This document shows positions 1 through 7,441 of a DNA stretch of 42,837 bases, piece by piece. The position numbers were made by a program, and so were the translations under genes. Source of the stretch: Oxalobacteraceae bacterium (lineage in GTDB: Bacteria > Pseudomonadota > Gammaproteobacteria > Burkholderiales > Burkholderiaceae_D); contig OMID01000035.1 of NCBI GenBank assembly GCA_900299005.1, positions 1 through 42,837 of the forward strand, given 5' to 3'. Each line of letters starts with the position of its first letter. The first letter of the stretch is position 1. The notes beneath the pieces were generated by a model that saw nothing but the letters and a program-made list of their open reading frames with translations, searched no databases and had not been told where the DNA came from.

Positions 1-162
1 ACCCAGCTGTTCTTCCAGCTGACGTATTTGCGCACTCACCGCAGATTGCGAGCGAAAGGATTTTTCTGCGGCGATGCGGAAACTCGCGTACTCGCCCACC
101 ATCAGGAAGGTTTGCAGCAGCTTGAGATTGACGTGGGATAGCGAACTGGTAACGGACTTCAT
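1..162 (-). CDS. LysR-family transcriptional regulator, N-terminal part (cut by window edge)
   Basis: Only the first 54 codons lie in the window; the gene runs off the left edge. The peptide starts MKSVTSSLSHVNLKLLQTF and continues through a LysR-type winged helix-turn-helix: residues about 12-54 contain the usual L-LQTF start, an A-S-F-R-I-A-A-E turn, and the recognition-helix pattern S-Q-S-A-V-S-A-Q-I-R-Q-L-E-E-Q-L-G. LysR proteins are cytoplasmic DNA-binding regulators that often control the divergently transcribed neighbour. Here the neighbour is a CoA transferase starting at 473, so it is the obvious candidate target. The effector domain is outside the window, so the ligand is unknown. 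The ATG at 162 is chosen because the family normally begins a few residues before the HTH. Confidence 0.85.
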   Translation of the reverse strand, partial: MKSVTSSLSHVNLKLLQTFLMVGEYASFRIAAEKSFRSQSAVSAQIRQLEEQLG

Positions 163-243
163 CAGACAGGACTTCTTAAACTGTTAATGCGAGATTTTGA
201 ATGGATTAATGAGAAGAGATACTTCGATAGCGCGAAACCAGAC

Positions 244-262
244 TATGCACTAAATCTGCATA
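244..262. promoter_or_regulatory. Inverted repeat, candidate LysR-type operator
   Basis: TATGCA (244-249) and TGCATA (257-262) form a perfect 6-bp inverted repeat around a 7-base A/T-rich centre. It lies in the gap between a LysR-family gene and its divergent neighbour, where LysR proteins usually bind. It does not match the strict T-N11-A spacing, so assignment to this regulator is inference. Confidence 0.35.
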
Positions 263-281
263 ATCAACAACAATAAGTCAT

Positions 282-311
282 TTGTCGAATCAGCCACAGG
301 GGGCCTACAGT
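282..311 (+). promoter_or_regulatory. Weak sigma70-like promoter candidate for the CoA transferase leader
   Basis: TTGTCG (282-287) and TACAGT (306-311) each match four of six consensus bases with an 18-base spacer. Transcription would begin near 318, just before the first of three stem-loops, giving a leader of about 155 bases. Hand-found and of low certainty. Confidence 0.25.
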
Positions 312-324
312 CTGGTCCCAACAA

Positions 325-406
325 GGCGGCAACAAGATCGCCACGTTACATAAATCAAGACGGCAGCAAGACCGTCCCCCGTTTAGAAGGCGGCAGCAAG
401 ACCGCC
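325..406 (+). promoter_or_regulatory. Three consecutive stem-loops with paired stem changes and a near-identical loop
   Basis: Three 18-base hairpins occur at 325-342, 359-376 and 389-406. Each has a 5-bp stem and an 8-base loop. Stems are GGCGG/TCGCC, GACGG/CCGTC and GGCGG/CCGCC; loops are CAACAAGA, CAGCAAGA and CAGCAAGA. Where the second stem changes G to A on the left, the right arm changes C to T, so pairing is kept. The first stem contains a G-T pair, which is stable only in an RNA read from the plus strand. They lie in the probable 5' leader of the CoA transferase gene. I do not recognise a known riboswitch or RNA family. They may be a structured regulatory RNA, a repeated protein-binding site, or a small repeat. 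Confidence 0.55.
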
Positions 407-419
407 GTTTGAATACTTG

Positions 420-446
420 ACTTTCCTGACCCTGCGTCAGGAAAGT
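420..446. promoter_or_regulatory. 11-bp perfect inverted repeat upstream of the CoA transferase
   Basis: ACTTTCCTGAC (420-430) and GTCAGGAAAGT (436-446) are exact reverse complements around the 5-base centre CCTGC. The element ends about 16 bases before the GAGGAG ribosome site and 26 bases before the GTG start at 473. No T-run follows on either strand, so it is not a normal intrinsic terminator. A repressor operator or a translation-controlling hairpin fits better. Confidence 0.5.
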
Positions 447-472
447 GGCGCAAGGAAGACTGAGGAGACATC

Positions 473-1702
473 GTGGGAACAGCAGCAAACGCGCAAGGCC
501 AGTCAATCGCACAGGCCGGCGCGCTCGAGGGATTGCGCGTGCTGGATATCGCAACCTTCATTGCTGCTCCCTTTTGCGGCACCATACTCGGCGATCTCGG
601 TGCCGAGGTCATCAAGATCGAAATGCCGGGCGCGGGCGATTCGCTGCGCAAGTACGGCACCCCTACCGAATGCGGTGACACGCTGGTCTGGCTTTCGGAA
701 GCGCGCAATAAAAAAACCATCACACTGGACTTCCGCAAACCGGAGGGCGTCGAGCTTTTCAAAAAGCTGGTCGCAGAGAGCGACGTGGTGCTGGAAAATT
801 TCCGCCCCGGCACACTCGAAAAATGGGGTATCGGCTACGAAGCGCTCAAGGCCGTCAATCCCACCCTGATCATGTTACGCATCAGTGCGTACGGTCAGAC
901 CGGACCGAAACGTCAGGAACCCGGTTTCGCTCGCATTGCGCATGCCTTTGGCGGACTCTCTTACCTTTCCGGTGAACCCGATGGACAACCCGTGGTGCCC
1001 GGATCGACTTCCGTTGCTGACTATGCCTCCGGCATGTGGGGCGCCATCGGCGTGCTCGCTGCACTGCGCGCGCGAGATCGCAAAGGCATTGGTCAGTTCA
1101 TCGATCTCGGCCTGTATGAATCCGTGTTCCGACTGCTCGATGAGATGGTACCGGCGTATGCAAAATTCGGTTATGTGCGTGAGCGCATGGGTGCGGACAC
1201 GCATGCTGCGGTACCCCACAGCCACTACCAGACCGGCAGTGGCGAGTGGGTAGCCCTGGCCTGCACCAGCGACAAGATGTGGGAGCGCTTCACCCGGTTG
1301 ATGGGCAAACCTGAGCTTGCAGAGAAATACCCAACCAGCGCGATCCGTGTCGAGAACCGGCATACGGTCAACGGCATTGTCGCCGACTGGATCGGCAGTC
1401 TGCCACTCGACAAAGTGCTCGAAGAAGCCAGCAAGGGCGAAGTGCCCTGCGCACAAATCTATTCAATCAAGGATATTTTCAGCGACGAGCATTACGCGGC
1501 TCGCGGCAACATGATGACGGTGCAAGATGAGCGTGCCGGCGAGCTAGTGCTGCCCGCACCGGTGCTCAAACTCTCCGAGACGCCCACCGTCTTCAAGCAT
1601 GTGGGCAGAGCACTCGGCGCCGACAATGACACCGTCTATCGCGACGTGCTGGGGCTGACCCAGGAACAGTTGCGCTCTTTCGCCGATGCCGGCGTGATCT
1701 AA
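473..1702 (+). CDS. CaiB/BaiF (family III) CoA transferase
   Basis: A 409-residue cytoplasmic enzyme expected to move CoA between an acyl-CoA donor and a carboxylic acid, activating the acid for catabolism. The N-terminal L-E-G-L-R-V-L-D-I-A-T-F-I-A-A-P block, the D-L-G-A-E-V-I-K-I-E segment and K-K-T-I-T-L-D-F-R-K-P-E-G are classic for family III. Asp183, in a V-A-D-Y-A-S-G context, matches the position of the family's catalytic aspartate. Length is normal. The start is GTG at 473, supported by GAGGAG about 5 bases upstream. A binding protein gene follows after 11 bases, so the acid may be imported by that system. The substrate is not deducible. Confidence 0.9.
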   Translation: MGTAANAQGQSIAQAGALEGLRVLDIATFIAAPFCGTILGDLGAEVIKIEMPGAGDSLRKYGTPTECGDTLVWLSEARNKKTITLDFRKPEGVELFKKLVAESDVVLENFRPGTLEKWGIGYEALKAVNPTLIMLRISAYGQTGPKRQEPGFARIAHAFGGLSYLSGEPDGQPVVPGSTSVADYASGMWGAIGVLAALRARDRKGIGQFIDLGLYESVFRLLDEMVPAYAKFGYVRERMGADTHAAVPHSHYQTGSGEWVALACTSDKMWERFTRLMGKPELAEKYPTSAIRVENRHTVNGIVADWIGSLPLDKVLEEASKGEVPCAQIYSIKDIFSDEHYAARGNMMTVQDERAGELVLPAPVLKLSETPTVFKHVGRALGADNDTVYRDVLGLTQEQLRSFADAGVI

Positions 1703-1725
1703 CCACTAAAGGTATGGGGGCCGAG

Positions 1726-2940
1726 ATGACAAATCAAGTTAAAACGCTGGTTGCAGCAACCTGCAGCGCTCTTGCGCTGGGCTGGGGCGCCACCGCCGCC
1801 GCCCAAGTCTCCGACGATGTGGTCAAGATTGGTTTTATCACGGACATCAGCGGCCCCTACTCCGATACCGACGGTACCGGCGGCGTGGAAGCCGTGAAGA
1901 TGGCGATCGAAGATTTTGGTGGCAAAGTCAATGGCAAGAAAATCGAATTCATTTATGCCGATCACCTAAACAAAGCCGATATCGCTGCCAGCAAAGCGCG
2001 CGAATGGTTCGACGCGCAGGGTGTGGACATGATTCTCGGAGGCGCGAACTCGGGTGCCGCGCTGGCGACAGCAAAAGTCGCTCTCGACAAAAAGAAAACC
2101 TACATCAATGTCGGCGCTGGCACGGCGCGACTGACCAATGAAGAGTGCAATCCTTACACGATTCATTATTCCTATGACACCGTCGCACTGGCCAAGGGTA
2201 CTGGCGGTGCGGTGTTTCGCCAAGGCGGCAAGAGCTGGTATTTCATCACTGCCGACTACGCATTTGGCGCCTCGCTCGAAGGCGATACCACGCGGGTGAT
2301 CAAAGCCAATGGCGGCAACGTGCTCGGCTCGTCGAAGCATCCGGTCGGTGCTTCGGATTTCTCCTCCTTCATGCTGCAGGCGCAGGCATCGAAGGCGCAG
2401 ATCCTGGGACTGGCAAATGCCGGCGATGACCTGGTGAATTCCATCAAGACCGCGAACGAGTTCGGTGTCAAGAAATCCATGAAGATCGCTGCCCTGCTGA
2501 TGTACCTGAGCGATGTGCACGCCCTGGGTCTGCAACTGACCCAGGGCATGCTCCTGACCGATGCCTGGTACTGGGACACGAATGACACGACCCGCGCATG
2601 GGGCAAGCGTTACTTTGAGCGCGTGAAAAAAATGCCCAACAGCGGTCATGCCGGCGACTACTCGGCGGTCACCACTTACCTGAAGGCTGTCAAAGCGACA
2701 GGCACGGATAATCCGGAGAAGGTCATCGCCTGGATCAAGGCTAACAAGATCAATGACGTGTTCGCCCAGAACGGTTATGTCCGTGCGGACGGGCGCATGG
2801 TGCACGACATGCATCTGGTCCAGGTGAAAACCCCCGCTGAATCGAAACAGCCGTGGGATTATTTCAAGTTGATCGAGACAATTCCCGGTGAGCAGGCATT
2901 CACGACAAAAGAAGAAAGCAAATGCGTTAACTGGAAGTAG
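1726..2940 (+). CDS. ABC transporter substrate-binding protein, branched-chain amino acid (Liv) type
   Basis: A periplasmic binding protein of the Peripla_BP_6/LivJ family. A Sec signal peptide is visible (MTNQVKTLVAATCSALALG, cleavage probably after A-A-A), followed by V-K-I-G-F-I-T-D-I-S-G-P-Y, the usual first strand. Members bind amino acids, amides or aromatic and short-chain acids. An ATG at 1714 is also in frame; I prefer 1726 because it gives a basic signal-peptide start and has GGGGG 5 bases upstream. No permease or ATPase adjoins it, so it is an orphan that may use the Liv permease encoded at 30205-34350 or one elsewhere. Position directly after the CoA transferase suggests a shared substrate. 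Confidence 0.88.
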   Translation: MTNQVKTLVAATCSALALGWGATAAAQVSDDVVKIGFITDISGPYSDTDGTGGVEAVKMAIEDFGGKVNGKKIEFIYADHLNKADIAASKAREWFDAQGVDMILGGANSGAALATAKVALDKKKTYINVGAGTARLTNEECNPYTIHYSYDTVALAKGTGGAVFRQGGKSWYFITADYAFGASLEGDTTRVIKANGGNVLGSSKHPVGASDFSSFMLQAQASKAQILGLANAGDDLVNSIKTANEFGVKKSMKIAALLMYLSDVHALGLQLTQGMLLTDAWYWDTNDTTRAWGKRYFERVKKMPNSGHAGDYSAVTTYLKAVKATGTDNPEKVIAWIKANKINDVFAQNGYVRADGRMVHDMHLVQVKTPAESKQPWDYFKLIETIPGEQAFTTKEESKCVNWK

Positions 2941-3064
2941 TACCGCATAACAAGATAAGAGAGCGAGTGCGCCAGCAGTAAACAAAAACAAAGAAGCGCA
3001 GGGACCAAGGTCCACAAAACTTGCCAATGCAGTGGGAGGAACCGGATCCCCACCGGTTCATTAA

Positions 3065-3094
3065 AGGCGATCTCTGATCGCCTGTTGTTTTTTT
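3065..3094 (+). terminator. Intrinsic terminator after the binding protein gene
   Basis: AGGCGATC (3065-3072) pairs perfectly with GATCGCCT (3076-3083) around a 3-base loop, followed by GTTGTTTTTTT. This is a good rho-independent terminator. It separates the CoA transferase/binding protein unit from the oxidoreductase genes starting at 3165. Confidence 0.85.
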
Positions 3095-3164
3095 AAAGGG
3101 TGAGGCATCCCCGCGTCTGATCTGGGATGGTGCTCCCGGCAATCAAAGAAAAAACTATCAGACC

Positions 3165-4772
3165 ATGCCCAAGCAATACGACCTGATCATCATCGGCGCC
3201 GGCTCAGCCGGCTGTGTGCTGGCAAATCGGCTCTCCGCGACATCATCGCGTCGCGTGCTCCTACTGGAAGCCGGACCGGAAGATAGCAATCTCTGGACAC
3301 GCATCCCCGCTGGAGTGCCTCGGGTAGTCGCAAACAAGAAAATCAGCTGGGGTTATCTAAGCCAAGCTGAACCTGGACTGAATCAACGACAGCTCTTTCT
3401 GCCCCGTGGCCGCCTGGTGGGTGGCACCAGCTGCATCAATGGCCACGTGTACATGCGCGGAACGCCGGCTGATTATGATGCGTGGCAGGCTGCCGGCAAT
3501 CCGGGCTGGGGCTGGAACGATGTGCTGCCCCATTTCAAGCGCACAGAAACGCATCATCTCGGGGAATCCGCACTGCATGGCGGCAGCGGCGAGTTGCATG
3601 TCACGCCTGTCATGGAACCCCACCCCGCCTCGCAGGCGTTCATCGAGGCTGCTGTAGCGAACGGCATGTTGCCGAACACTGATTTCAACGGACCCACTCA
3701 GGAAGGCGTCGGCTATCTGGAACTGATGATCAACGACGGCGTGCGGTCTTCCACTTCCCAGGCTTTCCTGAAACCGGTCCGACACCGCGCAAACCTGCAG
3801 GTGCAGACGAATGCGTTGGTTGAAAAAATTCTGCTGCAAGGCACGCAGGTCAAAGGGGTACGCTTTCGGGTCAATGGAGTCTCGCATGAGGTACTGGCAC
3901 CTCAGGTGGTGCTGTCGGCAGGTGCGATCAATTCACCCCAGGTGCTGATGCTCTCTGGCATAGGCGATCCACAGGCATTGCAGAGGCATGGGCTGCCGAC
4001 ACTGCATGCCTTGCCCGGCGTCGGGCAGAATCTGCAGGATCATGTCTATGCGCACTGCCTGGTCAGTGTCGATGACAACTTCTCGCTCAACCGCAAAATC
4101 TCCAGTAACCTGCGCATGGTGCCGGAAGTACTGCGCTACCTGTTCACACGACGTGGTTTGCTCACTTCAGCAGCGGCACAGGTTGGCTTGTTTACCTCGT
4201 CACAGGTACATGGTCCGCGCATCGATCTGCAGATACAGATGCGTCCGTTCAGCATGCTGGGCAAAGGTGGCATGTACCGTGCTGATCCAGCACCTGCCGT
4301 CACTGCCTCCTGCGGGCTGCTGCAGCCCTTCTCGACCGGCGTGGTTCAGCTGGCCTCGGCCGACCCGGCCGCGCGTGTGCTGATCTATCCGCGTTTACTC
4401 AGTGATGAGCGCGACCTGATGCCCTTGGTGCGAGGCATGCGCATCATGCGGGCCTTGTTTCACAGCGAACCCTTTGCGTCACGCATGAGAGCGGAGCTAA
4501 TGCCAGGGCCGCAATGCCAGTCGGATGAGGATATGATCGCCTACCTGCGCGAGCAGGCGCAGTCGATGTACCACCCAACGGGCACCTGCCGGATGGGTAA
4601 CGACGCCATGGCAGTCGTCGACCATCGTTTGCGCGTAAGAGGCCTGCAGGGACTGCGCATTGCCGATGCCGCCGTCATGCCGCGCGTCCCTTCCGGAAAC
4701 ACGAATGCACCCGTTATCATGGTGGCCGACAAGGCGGCCGCCATGATGGCGGAGGACTGGCAAGGCACCTGA
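3165..4772 (+). CDS. GMC-family FAD-dependent oxidoreductase (choline/alcohol dehydrogenase-like)
   Basis: A 535-residue flavoprotein of the glucose-methanol-choline family, which oxidises alcohols to aldehydes. The FAD dinucleotide motif G-A-G-S-A-G is at residues 11-16, followed by the E-A-G-P-E-D segment. The GMC signature around G-R-L-V-G-G-T-S-C-I-N-G is present, and the C-terminal H-P-T-G-T-C-R-M-G carries His470, with N-T-N-A-P at about 512-516 matching the active-site asparagine region. There is no signal peptide, so it is probably cytoplasmic. The ribosome site is weak. An aldehyde dehydrogenase begins 47 bases downstream, forming a natural alcohol-to-acid pair. The substrate is unknown; choline is only one possibility. 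Confidence 0.9.
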   Translation: MPKQYDLIIIGAGSAGCVLANRLSATSSRRVLLLEAGPEDSNLWTRIPAGVPRVVANKKISWGYLSQAEPGLNQRQLFLPRGRLVGGTSCINGHVYMRGTPADYDAWQAAGNPGWGWNDVLPHFKRTETHHLGESALHGGSGELHVTPVMEPHPASQAFIEAAVANGMLPNTDFNGPTQEGVGYLELMINDGVRSSTSQAFLKPVRHRANLQVQTNALVEKILLQGTQVKGVRFRVNGVSHEVLAPQVVLSAGAINSPQVLMLSGIGDPQALQRHGLPTLHALPGVGQNLQDHVYAHCLVSVDDNFSLNRKISSNLRMVPEVLRYLFTRRGLLTSAAAQVGLFTSSQVHGPRIDLQIQMRPFSMLGKGGMYRADPAPAVTASCGLLQPFSTGVVQLASADPAARVLIYPRLLSDERDLMPLVRGMRIMRALFHSEPFASRMRAELMPGPQCQSDEDMIAYLREQAQSMYHPTGTCRMGNDAMAVVDHRLRVRGLQGLRIADAAVMPRVPSGNTNAPVIMVADKAAAMMAEDWQGT

Positions 4773-4819
4773 CTGAATCTGCTGCGACACGACCCCCTGC
4801 TGAACCCTCGGAGAGAACA

Positions 4820-6295
4820 ATGAAAACCTACCAGCACTACATCGACGGACAGTATGTCGATCCCATCGGCAAGGAATGGATGGACACCGTCAATCCCTAC
4901 ACCGGCAAAGCCTGGGCGAAGATTCCCAAAGGCTGCGCGAAAGATGTGGATCGCGCGGTGCTGGCGGCTAAGCGCGCCATGACCGAGGGACCCTACGCAA
5001 AAATGACGGCGACCGAGCGCGGCAAGATGATGCTGCGTCTGGCTGAACTCGTAGCCCAACATGCGGAGCGTCTTGCCGAGGTCGAGGTGATGGATAACGG
5101 CAAGCTGATCGCTGAAATGCGCGGCCAGATGAACTATCACCCCGAATGGTGGCGTTATTTCGGCGGACTGGCGGACAAGCTGGAAGGCTCGGTGATGCCG
5201 ATCGATAAGCCGGATATCTTCGCCTTCTCGCGTCATGAGCCTGTCGGTGTAGTGGGCGCTCTCACCGCATGGAATTCGCCACTGCTGTTCGTCGCATGGA
5301 AATGCGCGCCCGCGATTGCGGCGGGCTGCTCGGTGGTTATCAAGCCCTCGGAATTCACTTCGGCCTCTTCACTGGAATACGCCGCACTGACCAAAGAAGC
5401 AGGCTTTCCGGACGGTGTGTTCAACGTGGTGACTGGTCTCGGACCGGATGCCGGCTCGGCGCTGGTTGATCATCCGGATATCGCAAAGATCACCTTCACC
5501 GGCTCGGACGCCACCGGTGCGCGCATCTATGCGCAAGCGGCAAAGACCATGAAGCGCGTGACACTCGAACTGGGTGGAAAATCGCCGAACATCGTTTTCG
5601 ACGACTGCAATCTCGACAAGGCGGCAGCCGGTGTGATCTCGGGCATCTTTGCTGCCACGGGTCAGACCTGCATCGCCGGGTCTCGCCTGCTGGTACAAAA
5701 CTCGATCAAGGATGCCTTCACGAAAAAAGTCGCCGAGCTGGGCGCGACCGCACGCAAGGGCGATCCCATGGCCGCTGACACCAACATCGGTCCGGTGACC
5801 ACGCCTGCCCAGTACCAGAAAATTCTCGATTACATTGATATCGCCAAAAAAGAAGGCGCTACCTGCATTCTCGGTGGCGGCCCCGCCCCTGATTTGCCGG
5901 GCGGCCAATTTGTCGAGCCAACCATCTTTACCGACGTGAAGCCCGAGATGCGCATCGCCCGCGAGGAAGTCTTCGGCCCGGTGCTGTCCATCATCGGCTT
6001 TGACACGGAAGACGATGCGATCCGTCTGGCGAATGATTCCATCTATGGTCTCGCGGCCGGCGTGTGGACCGAGAACATTGGCCGTGCGATACGCATGTCC
6101 AAAGCGCTGCGTGCAGGCACGGTCTGGGTGAATACCTATCGCGCTGTCAGCTACATGATGCCGTTTGGCGGCATGAAGCATTCGGGTATCGGTCGCGAAA
6201 GCGGCATGGAATCCGTGCTCAGCTATCTTGAAACCAAGAGCACCTGGATCTCGTATGCCGAGGGTGCACCTGCGAATCCTTTCATCATGCGCTAA
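4820..6295 (+). CDS. Aldehyde dehydrogenase family protein, NAD(P)-dependent
   Basis: A 491-residue soluble enzyme oxidising an aldehyde to the acid. The Rossmann segment F-T-G-S-D-A-T-G, the general-base Glu250 in L-E-L-G-G-K-S-P-N, and the nucleophile Cys284 in G-Q-T-C-I-A-G-S are all present, as is the cofactor/active-site block A-R-E-E-V-F-G-P-V. Length is normal. The start at 4820 has GGAGAGAAC just upstream. It lies between a GMC oxidoreductase and a zinc alcohol dehydrogenase, so it probably takes the aldehyde made by one or both. It resembles betaine-, hydroxymuconic- or aromatic-aldehyde dehydrogenases, but sequence alone does not choose between them. Confidence 0.93.
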   Translation: MKTYQHYIDGQYVDPIGKEWMDTVNPYTGKAWAKIPKGCAKDVDRAVLAAKRAMTEGPYAKMTATERGKMMLRLAELVAQHAERLAEVEVMDNGKLIAEMRGQMNYHPEWWRYFGGLADKLEGSVMPIDKPDIFAFSRHEPVGVVGALTAWNSPLLFVAWKCAPAIAAGCSVVIKPSEFTSASSLEYAALTKEAGFPDGVFNVVTGLGPDAGSALVDHPDIAKITFTGSDATGARIYAQAAKTMKRVTLELGGKSPNIVFDDCNLDKAAAGVISGIFAATGQTCIAGSRLLVQNSIKDAFTKKVAELGATARKGDPMAADTNIGPVTTPAQYQKILDYIDIAKKEGATCILGGGPAPDLPGGQFVEPTIFTDVKPEMRIAREEVFGPVLSIIGFDTEDDAIRLANDSIYGLAAGVWTENIGRAIRMSKALRAGTVWVNTYRAVSYMMPFGGMKHSGIGRESGMESVLSYLETKSTWISYAEGAPANPFIMR

Positions 6296-6332
6296 TCACA
6301 AGCAACCCTCACTCACCACACCAGGAGACCCC

Positions 6333-7382
6333 ATGAAAGGCCTTGTGTTCGCAGGCGACCGCAAGGTCGAATTGCAAGCGTTTCCCGATCCGTCACCCGG
6401 CCCCAATGAGGTCGTGCTGGAAATCAAGGCCTCGGGCATGTGCGGCAGTGATCTGAAGGTATACCGCGCCCCACCGGGTGAAGGCCTGAAAAACCTCGGC
6501 TACACCGAGGCAATGCACGTGATTGCCGGGCACGAGCCGTGCGGCGTGGTGGTCGCCGTGGGTTCCAACGTCAATCCCAAGCAAGCCTATGTCGGCCAGC
6601 GGGCGATGGTGCATCACTATCGTGGCTGTGGTGCCTGTACGCACTGCGCGACGGGGTGGCAGCAGATGTGCGTGGAAGGGGTTGCCGAGATCTACGGCAT
6701 CACCGGCCATGGCGCCCATGCACGTTATATGAAATGCCCGGCCAACACCATCGTCGAGCTTCGCGAAGAACTGTCGTTTGAAACCGGCGCTGCGATTGCC
6801 TGCGGCACGGGTACTGCCTGGGCCGCACTGCACCGTCTGCAGATGACGGGCGATCAGACGATTGCGATCTTCGGTCAGGGTCCGGTCGGACTGTCGGCAA
6901 CGCAGCTGGCCATCGCCATGGGCGCGCGCGTGATCGCGCTGGACATCAGCGAAGAAAGGCTCGGCCGGGCAAAGGCGTTTGGCGCGGAGGAAATCATCAA
7001 TCCCTCCAAGACCGATGCTGTCGCTGCAATTCGCCAGCTCACCCACGGCCTCGGCGCGCATGCTTCAATGGATACGTCCTCCTCCCCCGACGCGCGTCTG
7101 CAGTCCGTCCAATGTGTGCGCAGCTGGGGCAAGGCTTGCTTCGTCGGCGAAGGCGGATCCGTCAGCATCGATGTCAGCCGCGACATGCTGCGCCGTCAGG
7201 TGACCGTCATGGGTTCCTGGACCTTCTCCACCGTCGGGCAAAAAGCCTGCAATGACTTCATCGCCGATCGCAAGATCAATGTCGACGGACTGTTCACGCA
7301 CCGCTGGAGGCTTGATCAAGGCGAGGAGGCTTACCAGATCTTCGATCAGCAACACTCGGGCAAAGGTGTGTTTCTGATGTGA
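6333..7382 (+). CDS. Zinc-dependent alcohol dehydrogenase (medium-chain family)
   Basis: A 349-residue NAD(P)-dependent dehydrogenase. The catalytic zinc site is Cys37 (G-M-C-G-S-D) and His67-Glu68 (G-H-E). The structural zinc site is the four-cysteine block C99, C102, C105, C113. The nucleotide-binding motif is G-Q-G-P-V-G. The start at 6333 is set by AGGAG about 5 bases upstream; the open frame extends further 5' but overlaps the preceding gene and lacks family similarity. It is third in the oxidoreductase row with GMC and ALDH. Resembles threonine, sorbitol or aryl-alcohol dehydrogenases; substrate unknown. Confidence 0.9.
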   Translation: MKGLVFAGDRKVELQAFPDPSPGPNEVVLEIKASGMCGSDLKVYRAPPGEGLKNLGYTEAMHVIAGHEPCGVVVAVGSNVNPKQAYVGQRAMVHHYRGCGACTHCATGWQQMCVEGVAEIYGITGHGAHARYMKCPANTIVELREELSFETGAAIACGTGTAWAALHRLQMTGDQTIAIFGQGPVGLSATQLAIAMGARVIALDISEERLGRAKAFGAEEIINPSKTDAVAAIRQLTHGLGAHASMDTSSSPDARLQSVQCVRSWGKACFVGEGGSVSIDVSRDMLRRQVTVMGSWTFSTVGQKACNDFIADRKINVDGLFTHRWRLDQGEEAYQIFDQQHSGKGVFLM

Positions 7383-7441
7383 GATACCGGGCGCTCGGGC
7401 ACCGGCTGCCAATTAGCAGGCAATCGCTAGCGCCGATGGCT

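Larger units (their letters stand above)
163..472. other. Divergent intergenic region (LysR regulator / CoA transferase) rich in inverted repeats
   Basis: These 310 bases separate two divergent genes and hold no convincing coding sequence. They contain an inverted repeat TATGCA-N7-TGCATA at 244-262, a weak sigma70-like promoter candidate at 282-311, three related stem-loops at 325-342, 359-376 and 389-406, and an 11-bp perfect inverted repeat at 420-446. The ribosome site of the CoA transferase (GAGGAG at about 463) follows. The density of dyads suggests a regulated leader. The individual elements are listed separately. Confidence 0.7.

Noticed and set aside
1966-3027. Long minus-strand open frame (353 codons)
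   Set aside because: It is the antisense shadow of the binding protein gene, whose signal peptide and family pattern are clear.
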